Source of the DNA: CAZEHS01 sp964511875
Lineage (GTDB): Bacteria > Bacillota > Clostridia > Peptostreptococcales > Acidaminobacteraceae
Reading direction: 5' to 3'
NCBI GenBank assembly: GCA_964511875.1
Contig: CAZEHS010000014.1
Coordinates: forward strand, 1-48,066
DNA: 48,066 bases
The notes under the pieces are model-generated. The model was not told where the DNA came from. It saw only the letters and a list, made by a program, of their open reading frames with translations, and ran no database searches. The position numbers and the translations under genes were made by a program. Positions within the stretch are counted from its first letter, which is position 1. Each line of letters begins with the position of its first letter. This document shows positions 16,658 to 25,052 of this stretch, piece by piece.

Positions 16658-19531
16658 CTATTTGGCAATCTTGCGAGCAGTATTTACTATCATATGTTTG
16701 AACCATAATGGGCATCGCTTTCGAAATGCATGGTATATTCGTTTTAACCATTTAGGAGTGATTTTCTTAATCATTGTGTGGATGTTACGCAATTTTGAAT
16801 TGTTATTAGAAACATTTAGAAATCCAGTATCAAACTTAAAACCACTATCAATAATCTCTTTAAGAATTCGAACACGTGCGCCAATTTGTTGTTCAAAGCC
16901 AAAAAGTTCTCTAGTAGTTTTGCAACTATTTTCCCCCAAAGTCCTTAACTCTGATGGATTATCATAATAAAACATAATTTTTTGGATTATTTCGTTAACA
17001 TTACGTGAAATTAGCACGATATCTGTGCCATCTGTGTATCTCGACTGATTCGATTCAAGCGGATCCGTACAGAATAATGCTGTTTTCCTTAATGCTGCTT
17101 CAACACACGACCCAGTTGGAAATCCGTCAAAAGCACCTCTCCAGAGCGTTCCATTAATATTTGGTGATATAATGATGTCTTTGTCAATAAAAAATTCATC
17201 AAAATTATCTGGACTCATGACTCCATAGAATCTTATTGAATCACTTATTTCTCTTATATCAATAACACTCTCATTGAATCCACCGACAACGTGAAATCTT
17301 ATATCATCATGATTCTCGCATAACTTCTTTGCTATTTTTATAAATACATCATATCCTTTATCTTCTCCATACATCGTGTATTTTTGAGCGATAAAAGTGA
17401 TATCTAAAATCCTTTTTTCATATCCATAATTCTTCTTTTCATTATATGGATTTTCAAGTGTACTAAGTGATGTAACCCCACCAAATATAAATTCGATTTT
17501 ATCCAAAGAGCAGAATTTTTTCATTACAAGGTAATCATAGGTAATCTGTTGCGTTACAATTACTTTTGTAAAACATGGAGAATTCAAAACCTTTTTCAAC
17601 TTCATATCTGAATCAGGATCATCTATAGCAAATTGTCCTCCAGGGTATAACGTTAGTGCAAATGGTATCTGATTTGCCTCCGCAAGAGATAAGTGATTAT
17701 AAGCATTCGCTAAAAACAAAAAGTAAAGTAGCCTGACACCTGTAGGTGCAGTGTTATAACGAGCGACTTTGTTCCCGTATTCAGGGTGTTTTCTCTTGAA
17801 TTTAACAATTGTCTCCTCAATTGTCTCCGTGCTGAATTCTCCATACGATTCCACAGTGCTCAATATTTTTACTGATTTTATTAAATCAAGATAACTCATA
17901 AATTCTTGGTATCTAAATCCGCTCAAGGGATGGGGGAAAAAATCGTCGATGATCATCAGGTCCACCATTTCAGTGAAACGGCCATCTATGTTGCAAAGAC
18001 ATTGACTTCTGCACTCAGTAAATGCCTTGTCAAATTCGAAATTCAGGAATCGATTGTACTCATCAATTGCATTGAGCATTGTTTGCGTTTTGATAAAAGC
18101 TTCGCGACCTGTCCAAGTGCCTTTATCGTGTTTTCGATAAACAGACAATGGTTTCTTAATAAATCCAATATCGCCGTATAATGAATAAAAAATATTGAAG
18201 AACCAATCTCCTGTATCCATATCAAATATGGAGGGATCTACCTTACTTAGTATTCGCCCATCATAAAAACAACATGATGCGTTGCCGATAAAGTAATTTG
18301 TAATAATATCTTCGGTATTGAATCTGCTTCCTTCAAGATTTGCCTGCTCCTTTGGGACTTCAAAGAAACCTTTTTCCTCCCAAAAGAGGTTGATTAAATT
18401 GAATGTCATTGACATTTCCGGATTATCTTCCATAAGTCTGATGTGTTTGGCTATCCTACTTGAGTCAGTCCAATAATCATCACCATCACAAAATGTAAAA
18501 TAATCGCATCCTAATTCTTTCGCTTTAAGTATTACGTTTTTTGCATTCGCAAAAACACCGATATTTGATTCATTACTAGTAAATACCCACTGAAAATGCT
18601 CATTCTGAGGATGAGCCTTTATAAATTCTCTAATTATATTATTTGTCTCGTCTGTTGAAAAATCTTCAATTACGATTGCACGAATTAAAAAATCTCCCTT
18701 TTGTGAGTATACGGACTCCAAACATTCTTCGATATACTTTTCGTGGTTATAAGTTATTATGCCAACATTTACAATACAATTCTTAACTTCATCTATCCTT
18801 GATCCAGTTGGATAGTTGTCCTGAAGTTTGGAATAAAGTGCGTCAAGCTTTCGATTCAACATTCTTGCTTTGTTAAGATTACTGACCGTTCTTTCTCCTT
18901 TCATTAATATTCCAAAAGTATCTGTTTCAAATATCGGAATCATTTGCTCCATCGCATTAAGATAGATTTTTTTTACACTTACCCAATCGATGTCGTCGAA
19001 GATAATAAAACCATTTTCTGAAATCCTATGAAAATAGTTCTCATAATCAGATTGCACATTCATTTCATCATGATTGCCGTCAATGTGTAAAAGGTCAATA
19101 TATATATTGTTTTTAACAAATTTTTTATATGCAGACTCCGAAGGCTCCCTCATAATGGTAACTTGTTTTGTCAACCCTAGTGCCTCTCGTGTCATTAGAA
19201 CATCCGTGTAAAGCTTATCAAAATCCAGGTTATCAATGAATGACCTGACAATTTTTTTCTTTTCTTCATCAAGATCGTCTTCATATGCTTCTTCCGTTCG
19301 GTAAGGATCTATACCGAAGCTTTCTCCACCATTACAAGCTATCGCATAAGCAACTGGAAACAAACATTTGCCTTTATATACGCCAATTTCCGTGTAATTT
19401 TTCAACTTAAATAAAATGGAAATGTATGCAAGGAGATAAGATTTGTTGATCGGGCTTCCTCCGCCAAAATCACCCAAAACCGAATCAGATATATCTATAA
19501 TTTTCTTGAACATTCCGGAATCTCTATTCAT
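16658..19531 (-). CDS. methyltransferase-GT2-GT4 fusion (WsaE-like trifunctional enzyme)
   Basis: The 957-residue product combines three domains. A class I SAM methyltransferase of the Methyltransf_24 type covers about 1-205, with YTEIGVYKGK as the SAM loop and IDLLHIDGNHDE plus IIFDDIDW. A GT2 domain covers about 250-470 (VGIITYNHEKYIEECLESV, FCDGDDYWTDSSRI). A C-terminal GT-B/GT4 domain covers about 560-915 (DITFIAQKYTMYGEDKGYDV, GAFDGFPTGSCVEAALRKTA). In the S-layer glycan cluster of Geobacillus stearothermophilus the WsaE protein has the same logic: two rhamnosyl transfers plus methylation of the chain end as a length signal. Start 19531 is preferred because AAGGAAGGA lies just upstream; an ATG at 19555 has no good site. 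Function by analogy is inference. Confidence 0.87.
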   Translation of the reverse strand: MNRDSGMFKKIIDISDSVLGDFGGGSPINKSYLLAYISILFKLKNYTEIGVYKGKCLFPVAYAIACNGGESFGIDPYRTEEAYEDDLDEEKKKIVRSFIDNLDFDKLYTDVLMTREALGLTKQVTIMREPSESAYKKFVKNNIYIDLLHIDGNHDEMNVQSDYENYFHRISENGFIIFDDIDWVSVKKIYLNAMEQMIPIFETDTFGILMKGERTVSNLNKARMLNRKLDALYSKLQDNYPTGSRIDEVKNCIVNVGIITYNHEKYIEECLESVYSQKGDFLIRAIVIEDFSTDETNNIIREFIKAHPQNEHFQWVFTSNESNIGVFANAKNVILKAKELGCDYFTFCDGDDYWTDSSRIAKHIRLMEDNPEMSMTFNLINLFWEEKGFFEVPKEQANLEGSRFNTEDIITNYFIGNASCCFYDGRILSKVDPSIFDMDTGDWFFNIFYSLYGDIGFIKKPLSVYRKHDKGTWTGREAFIKTQTMLNAIDEYNRFLNFEFDKAFTECRSQCLCNIDGRFTEMVDLMIIDDFFPHPLSGFRYQEFMSYLDLIKSVKILSTVESYGEFSTETIEETIVKFKRKHPEYGNKVARYNTAPTGVRLLYFLFLANAYNHLSLAEANQIPFALTLYPGGQFAIDDPDSDMKLKKVLNSPCFTKVIVTQQITYDYLVMKKFCSLDKIEFIFGGVTSLSTLENPYNEKKNYGYEKRILDITFIAQKYTMYGEDKGYDVFIKIAKKLCENHDDIRFHVVGGFNESVIDIREISDSIRFYGVMSPDNFDEFFIDKDIIISPNINGTLWRGAFDGFPTGSCVEAALRKTALFCTDPLESNQSRYTDGTDIVLISRNVNEIIQKIMFYYDNPSELRTLGENSCKTTRELFGFEQQIGARVRILKEIIDSGFKFDTGFLNVSNNNSKLRNIHTMIKKITPKWLKRIYHAFRKRCPLWFKHMIVNTARKIAK

Positions 19532-19575
19532 AGAATCCTTCCTTCTGATTTTCATTTGTGAACTTCAAATTACAC

Positions 19576-20325
19576 TTATACCATTGATGCCTTTAGATAA
19601 CTTTGAATTACATCATCAGGCAAGCCATCCTGAACAACAACACCATGACTGAGCCAAATGACCCTGCTACAAATATCACTTATTGTTTGAAAATCATGAG
19701 AGACCAATACCATAATTTTTGATCGCTCTATCAATTCATTTATTCGTTTTCGAGCCTTAATTGAAAATGCTACATCGCCTGCACCGATTACTTCATCCAA
19801 CAAAAGAATATCTCCTTGTATAGTAGTCGAAATTGCAAAAGCTAGGCGAACTAGCATTCCTGCCGAATAAACTTTAACTGGGTAATCAATAAACTCTCCT
19901 ATATCTGCGAACTCAATAATCTCTTGCTCCCTTTCCCGCATAGAACTGGGTGTTTCACCTAATAGGAGACCTCTATACATAATGTTTTCTCTTCCAGTTG
20001 AGAGGATATCAAAACCTAGCGAAAGTTCAAACAAGGCGCGAATAGACCCTTTGGTTGTGATTTGCCCTGAAAGAGGCTTGTAAATACTTGCGATCGTTTT
20101 TAATATCGTGCTCTTCCCAGAGCCATTTGCTCCAATTATACCCAATCGTTCACCTTCTGTTACATGTAAAGAAACAGTTTTCAATGCATATATATCATGG
20201 ATCAACTTAGGCGGACGTTTTCCTTTAAATATATTAATGCCAATCTCTTTTAATGACATTGCTGCAAAAGGTGCTGATGGATATACCAAATCTATGTCCT
20301 TCAAATCAATAAAACATTTTTCCAT
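19576..20325 (-). CDS. wzt: ABC transporter ATP-binding protein for polysaccharide export (Wzt/TagH type)
   Basis: This 249-residue ATPase has Walker A GANGSGKST (about 65-73), signature VYSAGMLVRLAFA, Walker B ILLLDEVIGAGD and the switch His in VLVSHD. It belongs to the Wzt/TagH/KpsT-like group by its long N-terminal segment before Walker A and the 'LELSLGFD'-like loop. It ends soon after the nucleotide-binding domain and so lacks the C-terminal carbohydrate-binding domain of O9a-type Wzt. Export may therefore not depend on recognition of a chain-end modification by Wzt itself. ATG 20325 has GGAGG 6 nt upstream. It pairs with the permease just upstream. Confidence 0.92.
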   Translation of the reverse strand: MEKCFIDLKDIDLVYPSAPFAAMSLKEIGINIFKGKRPPKLIHDIYALKTVSLHVTEGERLGIIGANGSGKSTILKTIASIYKPLSGQITTKGSIRALFELSLGFDILSTGRENIMYRGLLLGETPSSMREREQEIIEFADIGEFIDYPVKVYSAGMLVRLAFAISTTIQGDILLLDEVIGAGDVAFSIKARKRINELIERSKIMVLVSHDFQTISDICSRVIWLSHGVVVQDGLPDDVIQSYLKASMV

Positions 20326-20465
20326 TTCTGGCCTCCGTTTATATGGTTCATATAAGGCATCTATTTTGCACAAATGCAAGCCATTATCAAATGCTGAATA
20401 AATTTACCCTTCAATTATTATAGATGTTGCACTAAAAAATGGTACCTCTACATCTCTGGAATTAA

Positions 20466-21248
20466 TTACAAGTAATATATTATTTCGTCCTCATTCTTCT
20501 TAATTAAAATCGCTGAAACAATCGCAAAAAATATCACCGTTCCAATCGAATATAGGTAATCTAACCCCGATGGGAATACTCCATTAACCAATGGTTCTCG
20601 AACCAAGTTTAAAATATGTGTAACTGGATTGTAAACCACTAGCCCACTCAGCCCCGCAGAAATAAAAACTTTAGGTTGGAAATATACTGGAGAAACGAAC
20701 CATATAGCTTGAAGCACTATTGCAACAACTTGTTGGAAATCTCTGTATTTTGCATTGAGAAAACCTGAAAAGGTAGTGATAGACCAAGACAACGCAAGAA
20801 TTATCGGCAACGCCAACGGCAATGCAATAATGCATACAGGAATTACGGATGGCTTACTAAACCAACACCATGCGATTACTCCGATACTCGCTATCATGTA
20901 GTTAATGACAATTACTAAAGATTGTTTAAGAGAATAAATTGCCATCGGATGTTTCTGCTGACGTATATAGGATTCACATCCTAGCAAACAGCCCGTTCCA
21001 ACTGAAAACGAAGAAAAAATCATTTCCCAGAGTGTTAGTCCTGCATAAACAAATGGCGCGAACTCAAGAAAAGAGGATTTAAATATGGCTCCAAACACTA
21101 TTACTAGTAGTATTGTCAAGATAAGTGGATGTAGAATTGACCATGCCATACCCATCAAAGACCTTCGATATTTATTTCGCAACTCACCTTGAACCAAACT
21201 CCACCAAAAATATCTTGCATTATAGATTTTTAAAATATAACTTAACAT
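20466..21248 (-). CDS. wzm: ABC-2 type polysaccharide export permease (Wzm)
   Basis: This 260-residue membrane protein has six hydrophobic segments. An N-terminal amphipathic region holds LVQGELRNKYRRSLMGMAWSIL, the R-x-K-Y-R-x-S-x-L-G motif of ABC-2 polysaccharide permeases; the middle region has LSWSITTFSGFLNAKYRDF, and near the C-terminus it reads NPVTHILNLVREPLV. It forms the pore with Wzt and moves finished polyprenyl-linked glycan outward. GGAGG lies before ATG 21248. About 140 bp separate its end from the start of wzt, with no hairpin seen between them. Confidence 0.93.
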   Translation of the reverse strand: MLSYILKIYNARYFWWSLVQGELRNKYRRSLMGMAWSILHPLILTILLVIVFGAIFKSSFLEFAPFVYAGLTLWEMIFSSFSVGTGCLLGCESYIRQQKHPMAIYSLKQSLVIVINYMIASIGVIAWCWFSKPSVIPVCIIALPLALPIILALSWSITTFSGFLNAKYRDFQQVVAIVLQAIWFVSPVYFQPKVFISAGLSGLVVYNPVTHILNLVREPLVNGVFPSGLDYLYSIGTVIFFAIVSAILIKKNEDEIIYYL

Positions 21249-21288
21249 TTAGTCCTCCAAAATAAGCCCTAAAACAATATACTGTTAG

Positions 21289-22176
21289 TTAAGGCAGATA
21301 TGTGTTCAAAGTTTCATTGCATATTTTGTTAATATACTTCCCGTAATCGGTTTTATCTTGATTATGTGCCAGAATTTTCAATTGCTTAGAATCGATGAAT
21401 TCCTTTCTGTATGCGATTTCCTCAAGACAAGCAATATAAAGACCCTGCCTAGTCTGGATTGCTTCGACAAAATTCGAAGCTTCAAGTAGTCCGCGATGAG
21501 TTCCGGTATCCAGCCAAGCCATACCACGACCAAACAGCTCAACTTTTAGTTCGCCCCGCTTTAGATATTCGTTATTAACGGCTGTTATTTCCAACTCTCC
21601 GCGATCTGATGGCTTGATGGATTGTGCAATTTCAACAATATTATTATCATAAAAATAAAGCCCCGGAACTGCATAACTTGACTTCGGTTGTTTGGGCTTT
21701 TCTTCAATTGAAAGAACATTTCCATCAGTATCAAATTCTACTACACCAAATTCACAAGGGTTACTCACATGATATCCAAATATTGTAGCCCCTTTAACTC
21801 TTGCTACCGCAGCCTCTAGTCTCGGAGTGAATCCATAGCCGTAGAATACATTGTCACCTAAAATCAATGCGACTCGATCGTTCCCTATAAACTCTTCACC
21901 AATTATAAACGCCTCTGCAATTCCATTCGGTTGTGCTTGAACTAAATACTCAATTTTCAGACCCAGATGATTACCATTTCCAAATAGTTCTTGAAACATA
22001 GGTAGGTCGCGATCAGTAGAAATAATTAGTATTTCGCGGATGCCCGCCAACATCAATACCGACAATGGATAATAAATCATCGGTTTATCATATATAGGTA
22101 TAATTTGCTTAGAAATAACTCTCGTTGCTGGATGCAATCTTGTTCCAGCACCCCCAGCAAGGATGATTCCTTTCAT
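21289..22176 (-). CDS. rmlA: glucose-1-phosphate thymidylyltransferase
   Basis: This 295-residue nucleotidyltransferase starts MKGIILAGGAGTRLHP, the phosphate-binding loop, followed by SKQIIPIYDKPMIYYPLSVL. It also has ALILGDNVFYG, EEKPKQPKSSYAVPGLYFYD and WLDTGTHRGLLEAS, all RmlA hallmarks. It makes dTDP-glucose from glucose-1-phosphate and dTTP, the first step toward dTDP-rhamnose and toward the amino sugar suggested by the aminotransferase. The start at 22176 has GGGAGGAA upstream; five extra codons upstream are not needed. A likely terminator and promoter between rmlD and rmlA suggest that a new transcript begins here, so rmlA may lead the downstream export and transferase genes. Confidence 0.95.
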   Translation of the reverse strand: MKGIILAGGAGTRLHPATRVISKQIIPIYDKPMIYYPLSVLMLAGIREILIISTDRDLPMFQELFGNGNHLGLKIEYLVQAQPNGIAEAFIIGEEFIGNDRVALILGDNVFYGYGFTPRLEAAVARVKGATIFGYHVSNPCEFGVVEFDTDGNVLSIEEKPKQPKSSYAVPGLYFYDNNIVEIAQSIKPSDRGELEITAVNNEYLKRGELKVELFGRGMAWLDTGTHRGLLEASNFVEAIQTRQGLYIACLEEIAYRKEFIDSKQLKILAHNQDKTDYGKYINKICNETLNTYLP

Positions 22177-22225
22177 TACAATTCCTCCCATGTGTGTGTT
22201 TATTCACTACTCAATTATGCGACAA

Positions 22226-22253
22226 ATAATATTTAGTATTGATAGGAATGCAA
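22226..22253 (-). promoter_or_regulatory. possible promoter upstream of rmlA
   Basis: On the minus strand, TTGCAT (22253-22248) and TATTAT (22231-22226) are spaced by 16 bp, 50 bp before the rmlA start. The region is AT-rich, so chance matches are likely. Confidence 0.35.
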
Positions 22254-22265
22254 TCTAATGTTGGT

Positions 22266-22299
22266 AAAAAAAACATGTACTATTAACTTAACGTACAAG
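22266..22299 (-). terminator. possible terminator between rmlD and rmlA
   Basis: A short TGTAC/GTACA stem with a 12-nt AT-rich loop is followed on the minus strand by TG and eight T. The stem is weak, but position and T-run fit a terminator. Confidence 0.4.
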
Positions 22300-22358
22300 C
22301 ACTTATTTCGGCTTGTTATCATAATATTCCTTCTGAAGATTAATACTATGAAAATAGC

Positions 22359-23207
22359 CTACTCTTGTTTCAAAAAACGTTCAATAGCGTTCTGCCAAGT
22401 AGGAATTTTGTAGCCAAGAACATCCTCAACAAGGAAATTGCTTAGAGCTGCATTTTGGGGTCGAATGGCCATGCTTTTGAATTCCTCGGTCTTTGCAGGG
22501 ATTAACTTCTTCTCAATACCTGCAATTTTAAAGCAATATGCTACTAAATCATACTTATTGCACATTCCTTTATTTGTGAAATTATGCAGACCTCTAAGAT
22601 TATGCTCAATCGACCAACAAATAAAATCTGCAAGATCCTTACTATATGTTGGATTTGCATATTGATCGTCAACAATACGCAATTCCCCTTTTTTTGAAAT
22701 TGCCCACTTGATGAAATTATTCCCATTGTTACCAAAAATCCAAGATGTTCTTACAATAAGGTTCTGATTGGACTCCGCAGCAACGAAATGGTCTCCGCAC
22801 ATTTTTGAATAACCATAGAAACTAAGCGGTGAGGGTGCATCATGTTCTAAATAAGAAGTATGCTTCTTTCCATCAAAAACAAAATTTGTTGAGAAGTGAA
22901 TGAGTTTACTACCATGTTTTGAAGATAATTCAGCCAAGCATTTGGGACCTAACGCATTTGAGCGGTACGCCTGTGATTTGTCGATTTCCGACTGATCAAC
23001 ATAATTATAAGCAGCTGCGTTTATTATGATACTTGGCTTAAGTTCATCAATAAGTCCCGATATTTTCCTTTCATCAGAAATGTCCCAATCACTTCCAAAA
23101 CTATGAAGTTCATATTTGCCCTTTAATACTTGATCTAAATCACTGCCCGCTACTCCATCTTTCCCAAAAAGTACAATTCTTTCGGATTTTTCCCTTTTTA
23201 GTTTCAT
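22359..23207 (-). CDS. rmlD: dTDP-4-dehydrorhamnose reductase-like protein (diverged RmlD)
   Basis: This 282-residue SDR-fold protein occupies the RmlD position. It keeps YGYSKMCGDH (the Tyr-x3-Lys active pair), LIHFSTNFVFDGKK, RTSWIFG and a 'NPTYSKDLADFI' segment. Its cofactor loop (LFGKDGVAGSDL) is unlike the usual GxxGQLG, and the normally invariant STDYVFDG reads STNFVFDG. It should reduce dTDP-4-keto-rhamnose to dTDP-L-rhamnose, but the changes could mean an altered product (for example another 6-deoxyhexose). The gene begins directly after the rmlB stop codon with no spacer and has only a weak GGGT-like site, so it probably depends on coupling. Confidence 0.8.
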   Translation of the reverse strand: MKLKREKSERIVLFGKDGVAGSDLDQVLKGKYELHSFGSDWDISDERKISGLIDELKPSIIINAAAYNYVDQSEIDKSQAYRSNALGPKCLAELSSKHGSKLIHFSTNFVFDGKKHTSYLEHDAPSPLSFYGYSKMCGDHFVAAESNQNLIVRTSWIFGNNGNNFIKWAISKKGELRIVDDQYANPTYSKDLADFICWSIEHNLRGLHNFTNKGMCNKYDLVAYCFKIAGIEKKLIPAKTEEFKSMAIRPQNAALSNFLVEDVLGYKIPTWQNAIERFLKQE

Positions 23208-24269
23208 TTAGAGTACCCTTCTTGCATACATACTTTCGTAGTAAGCAAGATAATCTTTATTGATTACGCGTTTTATCCAGTCCTGATTGTCCTTGTACCA
23301 GTTAATGGTTTCCTGAATACCCTCTTCAAATGTATACGAAGGTTTCCAACCCAATTCTGTGGTAATTTTTGCATTGTCAATAGCATACCGCCTATCATGA
23401 CCTAGGCGATCTTCAACGTATTTAATCAGATCTTCTGTTTTGTTCAAATGATTTATGATCAACTTAACGATTTCAATATTGGCTTTTTCATTATTGCCGC
23501 CAATATTGTACACTTCACCCATGACACCTTTAACCAGTACTGTTTCAATAGCATGGCAGTGATCCTTAACATGGAGCCAATCCCGGATCTGCATGCCATC
23601 GCCATAGACCGGAAGATCTTTATCGGTATTACAGTTGTTGATCATGAGAGGAATCAATTTTTCGGGGAATTGGTATGGTCCGTAGTTATTGGAGCAGCGA
23701 GTGATATTGATTGGGAGCTTGAAGGTTTCGCTATAAGCCCTTACAATCATATCTGCAGAGGCTTTAGATGCTGAATAAGGACTGTTGGGTGCTAGTGAGG
23801 TGTTTTCTGTGAAAAGTCCGGTTTTACCCAAGGTACCGTAGACTTCATCAGTGGAAACCTGGAGATATTTAACACCCGCTTTGTAGGTGGGATAGCCGAA
23901 TTCATCCTTGCCGGTTTGCCAATGCTTTTTCGCTGTATCCAGAAGCACTTGAGTACCAAGTACGTTGGTTTTTACAAATACTTCCGGATCTTCAATGCTG
24001 CGGTCTACATGGCTTTCGGCAGCAAAATTCACAACGCTGTCAAAGTTTTCCTCTACAAATAGCTGCTCCATAAGCTTTCTATCCAGGATGGAGCCCTTAA
24101 CAAACCGGTATGTGCTGCTTTCCGGAATACCCTTCAGGTTTTCCAGGTTACCGGCATAAGTAAGCAGATCAAGGTTGACTAGCTTAACATTCGGATGCAG
24201 ATCAGTCATGAGGCGGATAAAATTCGAACCGATAAACCCGGCACCGCCGGTTATAAGGATGGAATTCAT
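23208..24269 (-). CDS. rmlB: dTDP-glucose 4,6-dehydratase
   Basis: This 353-residue extended-SDR enzyme has NAD-binding GGAGFIGSNFIR (about 7-18), FAAESHVDRSI, VSTDEVYG with the catalytic Asp-Glu pair, and YSASKASAD holding the Tyr-x3-Lys. CSNNYGPYQFPEKLIPLMI is the substrate loop. It converts dTDP-glucose to dTDP-4-keto-6-deoxyglucose, the branch point for rhamnose and 4-amino sugars. AAGGAG precedes ATG 24269; a family A element separates it from rmlC. Unlike rmlD and rmlA, its base composition is closer to that of the flanks. Confidence 0.97.
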   Translation of the reverse strand: MNSILITGGAGFIGSNFIRLMTDLHPNVKLVNLDLLTYAGNLENLKGIPESSTYRFVKGSILDRKLMEQLFVEENFDSVVNFAAESHVDRSIEDPEVFVKTNVLGTQVLLDTAKKHWQTGKDEFGYPTYKAGVKYLQVSTDEVYGTLGKTGLFTENTSLAPNSPYSASKASADMIVRAYSETFKLPINITRCSNNYGPYQFPEKLIPLMINNCNTDKDLPVYGDGMQIRDWLHVKDHCHAIETVLVKGVMGEVYNIGGNNEKANIEIVKLIINHLNKTEDLIKYVEDRLGHDRRYAIDNAKITTELGWKPSYTFEEGIQETINWYKDNQDWIKRVINKDYLAYYESMYARRVL

Positions 24270-24288
24270 ACAAAGGCTCCTTTTTTGT

Positions 24289-24370
24289 AACCACCGAATT
24301 CACTGAATGCACCGAAAGGGATATGAATGGATGTGTGAAAATCGGTGGTTTCGGTGTATTCGGTGGTTCC
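24289..24370. repeat. family A inverted repeat (compact, 82 bp)
   Basis: AACCACCGAATTCACTG and a CACCGAAAGGG unit form the left arm; TTCGGTGTATTCGGTGGTTCC forms the right arm after a core of about 30 bp. The element fills almost the entire gap between rmlC (stop 24386) and rmlB (start 24269), leaving 15 nt on one side and the ribosome binding site on the other. Confidence 0.88.
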
Positions 24371-24385
24371 ATATAGATTTTTATG

Positions 24386-24940
24386 CTAATAAATAAATGG
24401 TATGTTCGTTTCTTTGAGTGGCTTAAGGCATAGATCTTTGGGGGAGAGGCTGGGGGTGGGGATTTGGGCGAGGGGCCATTGGATATTGATGGCGGGGTCG
24501 TTCCAGAGGATGCCATTATCGGAGGCGGGGTCGTAGTAGGTGGTGCATTTGTAACTGAAGATGGCTTCATCTGAAAGAACCATGAATCCGTGGGCAAAGC
24601 CGGGGGGGATATAAAACTGGGTTTTGTTCTCTGCTGTGAGTAGAACACTTTCCCACTGCCCGAATGTGGGGGAGCCTTTGCGTACGTCAACGGCTACATC
24701 GAACACTTCGCCTTTGATTACACGGACCAGTTTGCCTTGAGGGTTATTTGTTTGAAAATGAAGTCCACGGAGGACACCTTTTTTTGATTTTGATTCGTTA
24801 TCCTGTACAAATGAAATATCCAGCCCTCGTTTAATAAAATCGCTTAGACGGAAGCTTTCAAAAAAATAGCCGCGATCATCCTGGAACACTTGGGGTTCGA
24901 GGATGAGCAGACCGGGAATATTGCATGTCTTAACGTTCAT
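24386..24940 (-). CDS. rmlC: dTDP-4-dehydrorhamnose 3,5-epimerase
   Basis: This 184-residue cupin has the family landmarks: FQDDRGYFFESF (Asp-Arg-Gly), VLRGLHFQ (catalytic His), VRVIKGEVFDVAVDVRKGSP, and YIPPGFAHGFMVLSD. It epimerises C3 and C5 of dTDP-4-keto-6-deoxyglucose. ATG 24940 has GAGGAG at good spacing and starts the family's usual N-terminus; the open frame continues about 50 codons upstream through non-conserved DNA that includes a terminator, so the longer form is rejected. Operon order is rmlC-rmlB-rmlD, then rmlA. Confidence 0.95.
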   Translation of the reverse strand: MNVKTCNIPGLLILEPQVFQDDRGYFFESFRLSDFIKRGLDISFVQDNESKSKKGVLRGLHFQTNNPQGKLVRVIKGEVFDVAVDVRKGSPTFGQWESVLLTAENKTQFYIPPGFAHGFMVLSDEAIFSYKCTTYYDPASDNGILWNDPAINIQWPLAQIPTPSLSPKDLCLKPLKETNIPFIY

Positions 24941-24995
24941 ATAAACTCCTCTACTATTTCCTGACACTCCAACACTCATTTTACCACATATCCAC

Positions 24996-25037
24996 CAAAA
25001 AAGAAAACCGACTGGAGGTGTTGGCTCGCAGTCAGTC
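24996..25037 (-). terminator. probable terminator after ligase copy 2
   Basis: On the minus strand, ACTGACTG pairs with CAGTCGGT (one G-U) around a loop of about 13 nt, followed by TTTTCTTTTTT. It lies just after the stop at 25053 and separates the ligase from rmlC. Confidence 0.65.
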
Positions 25038-25052
25038 AATTTGCAGCATCGT

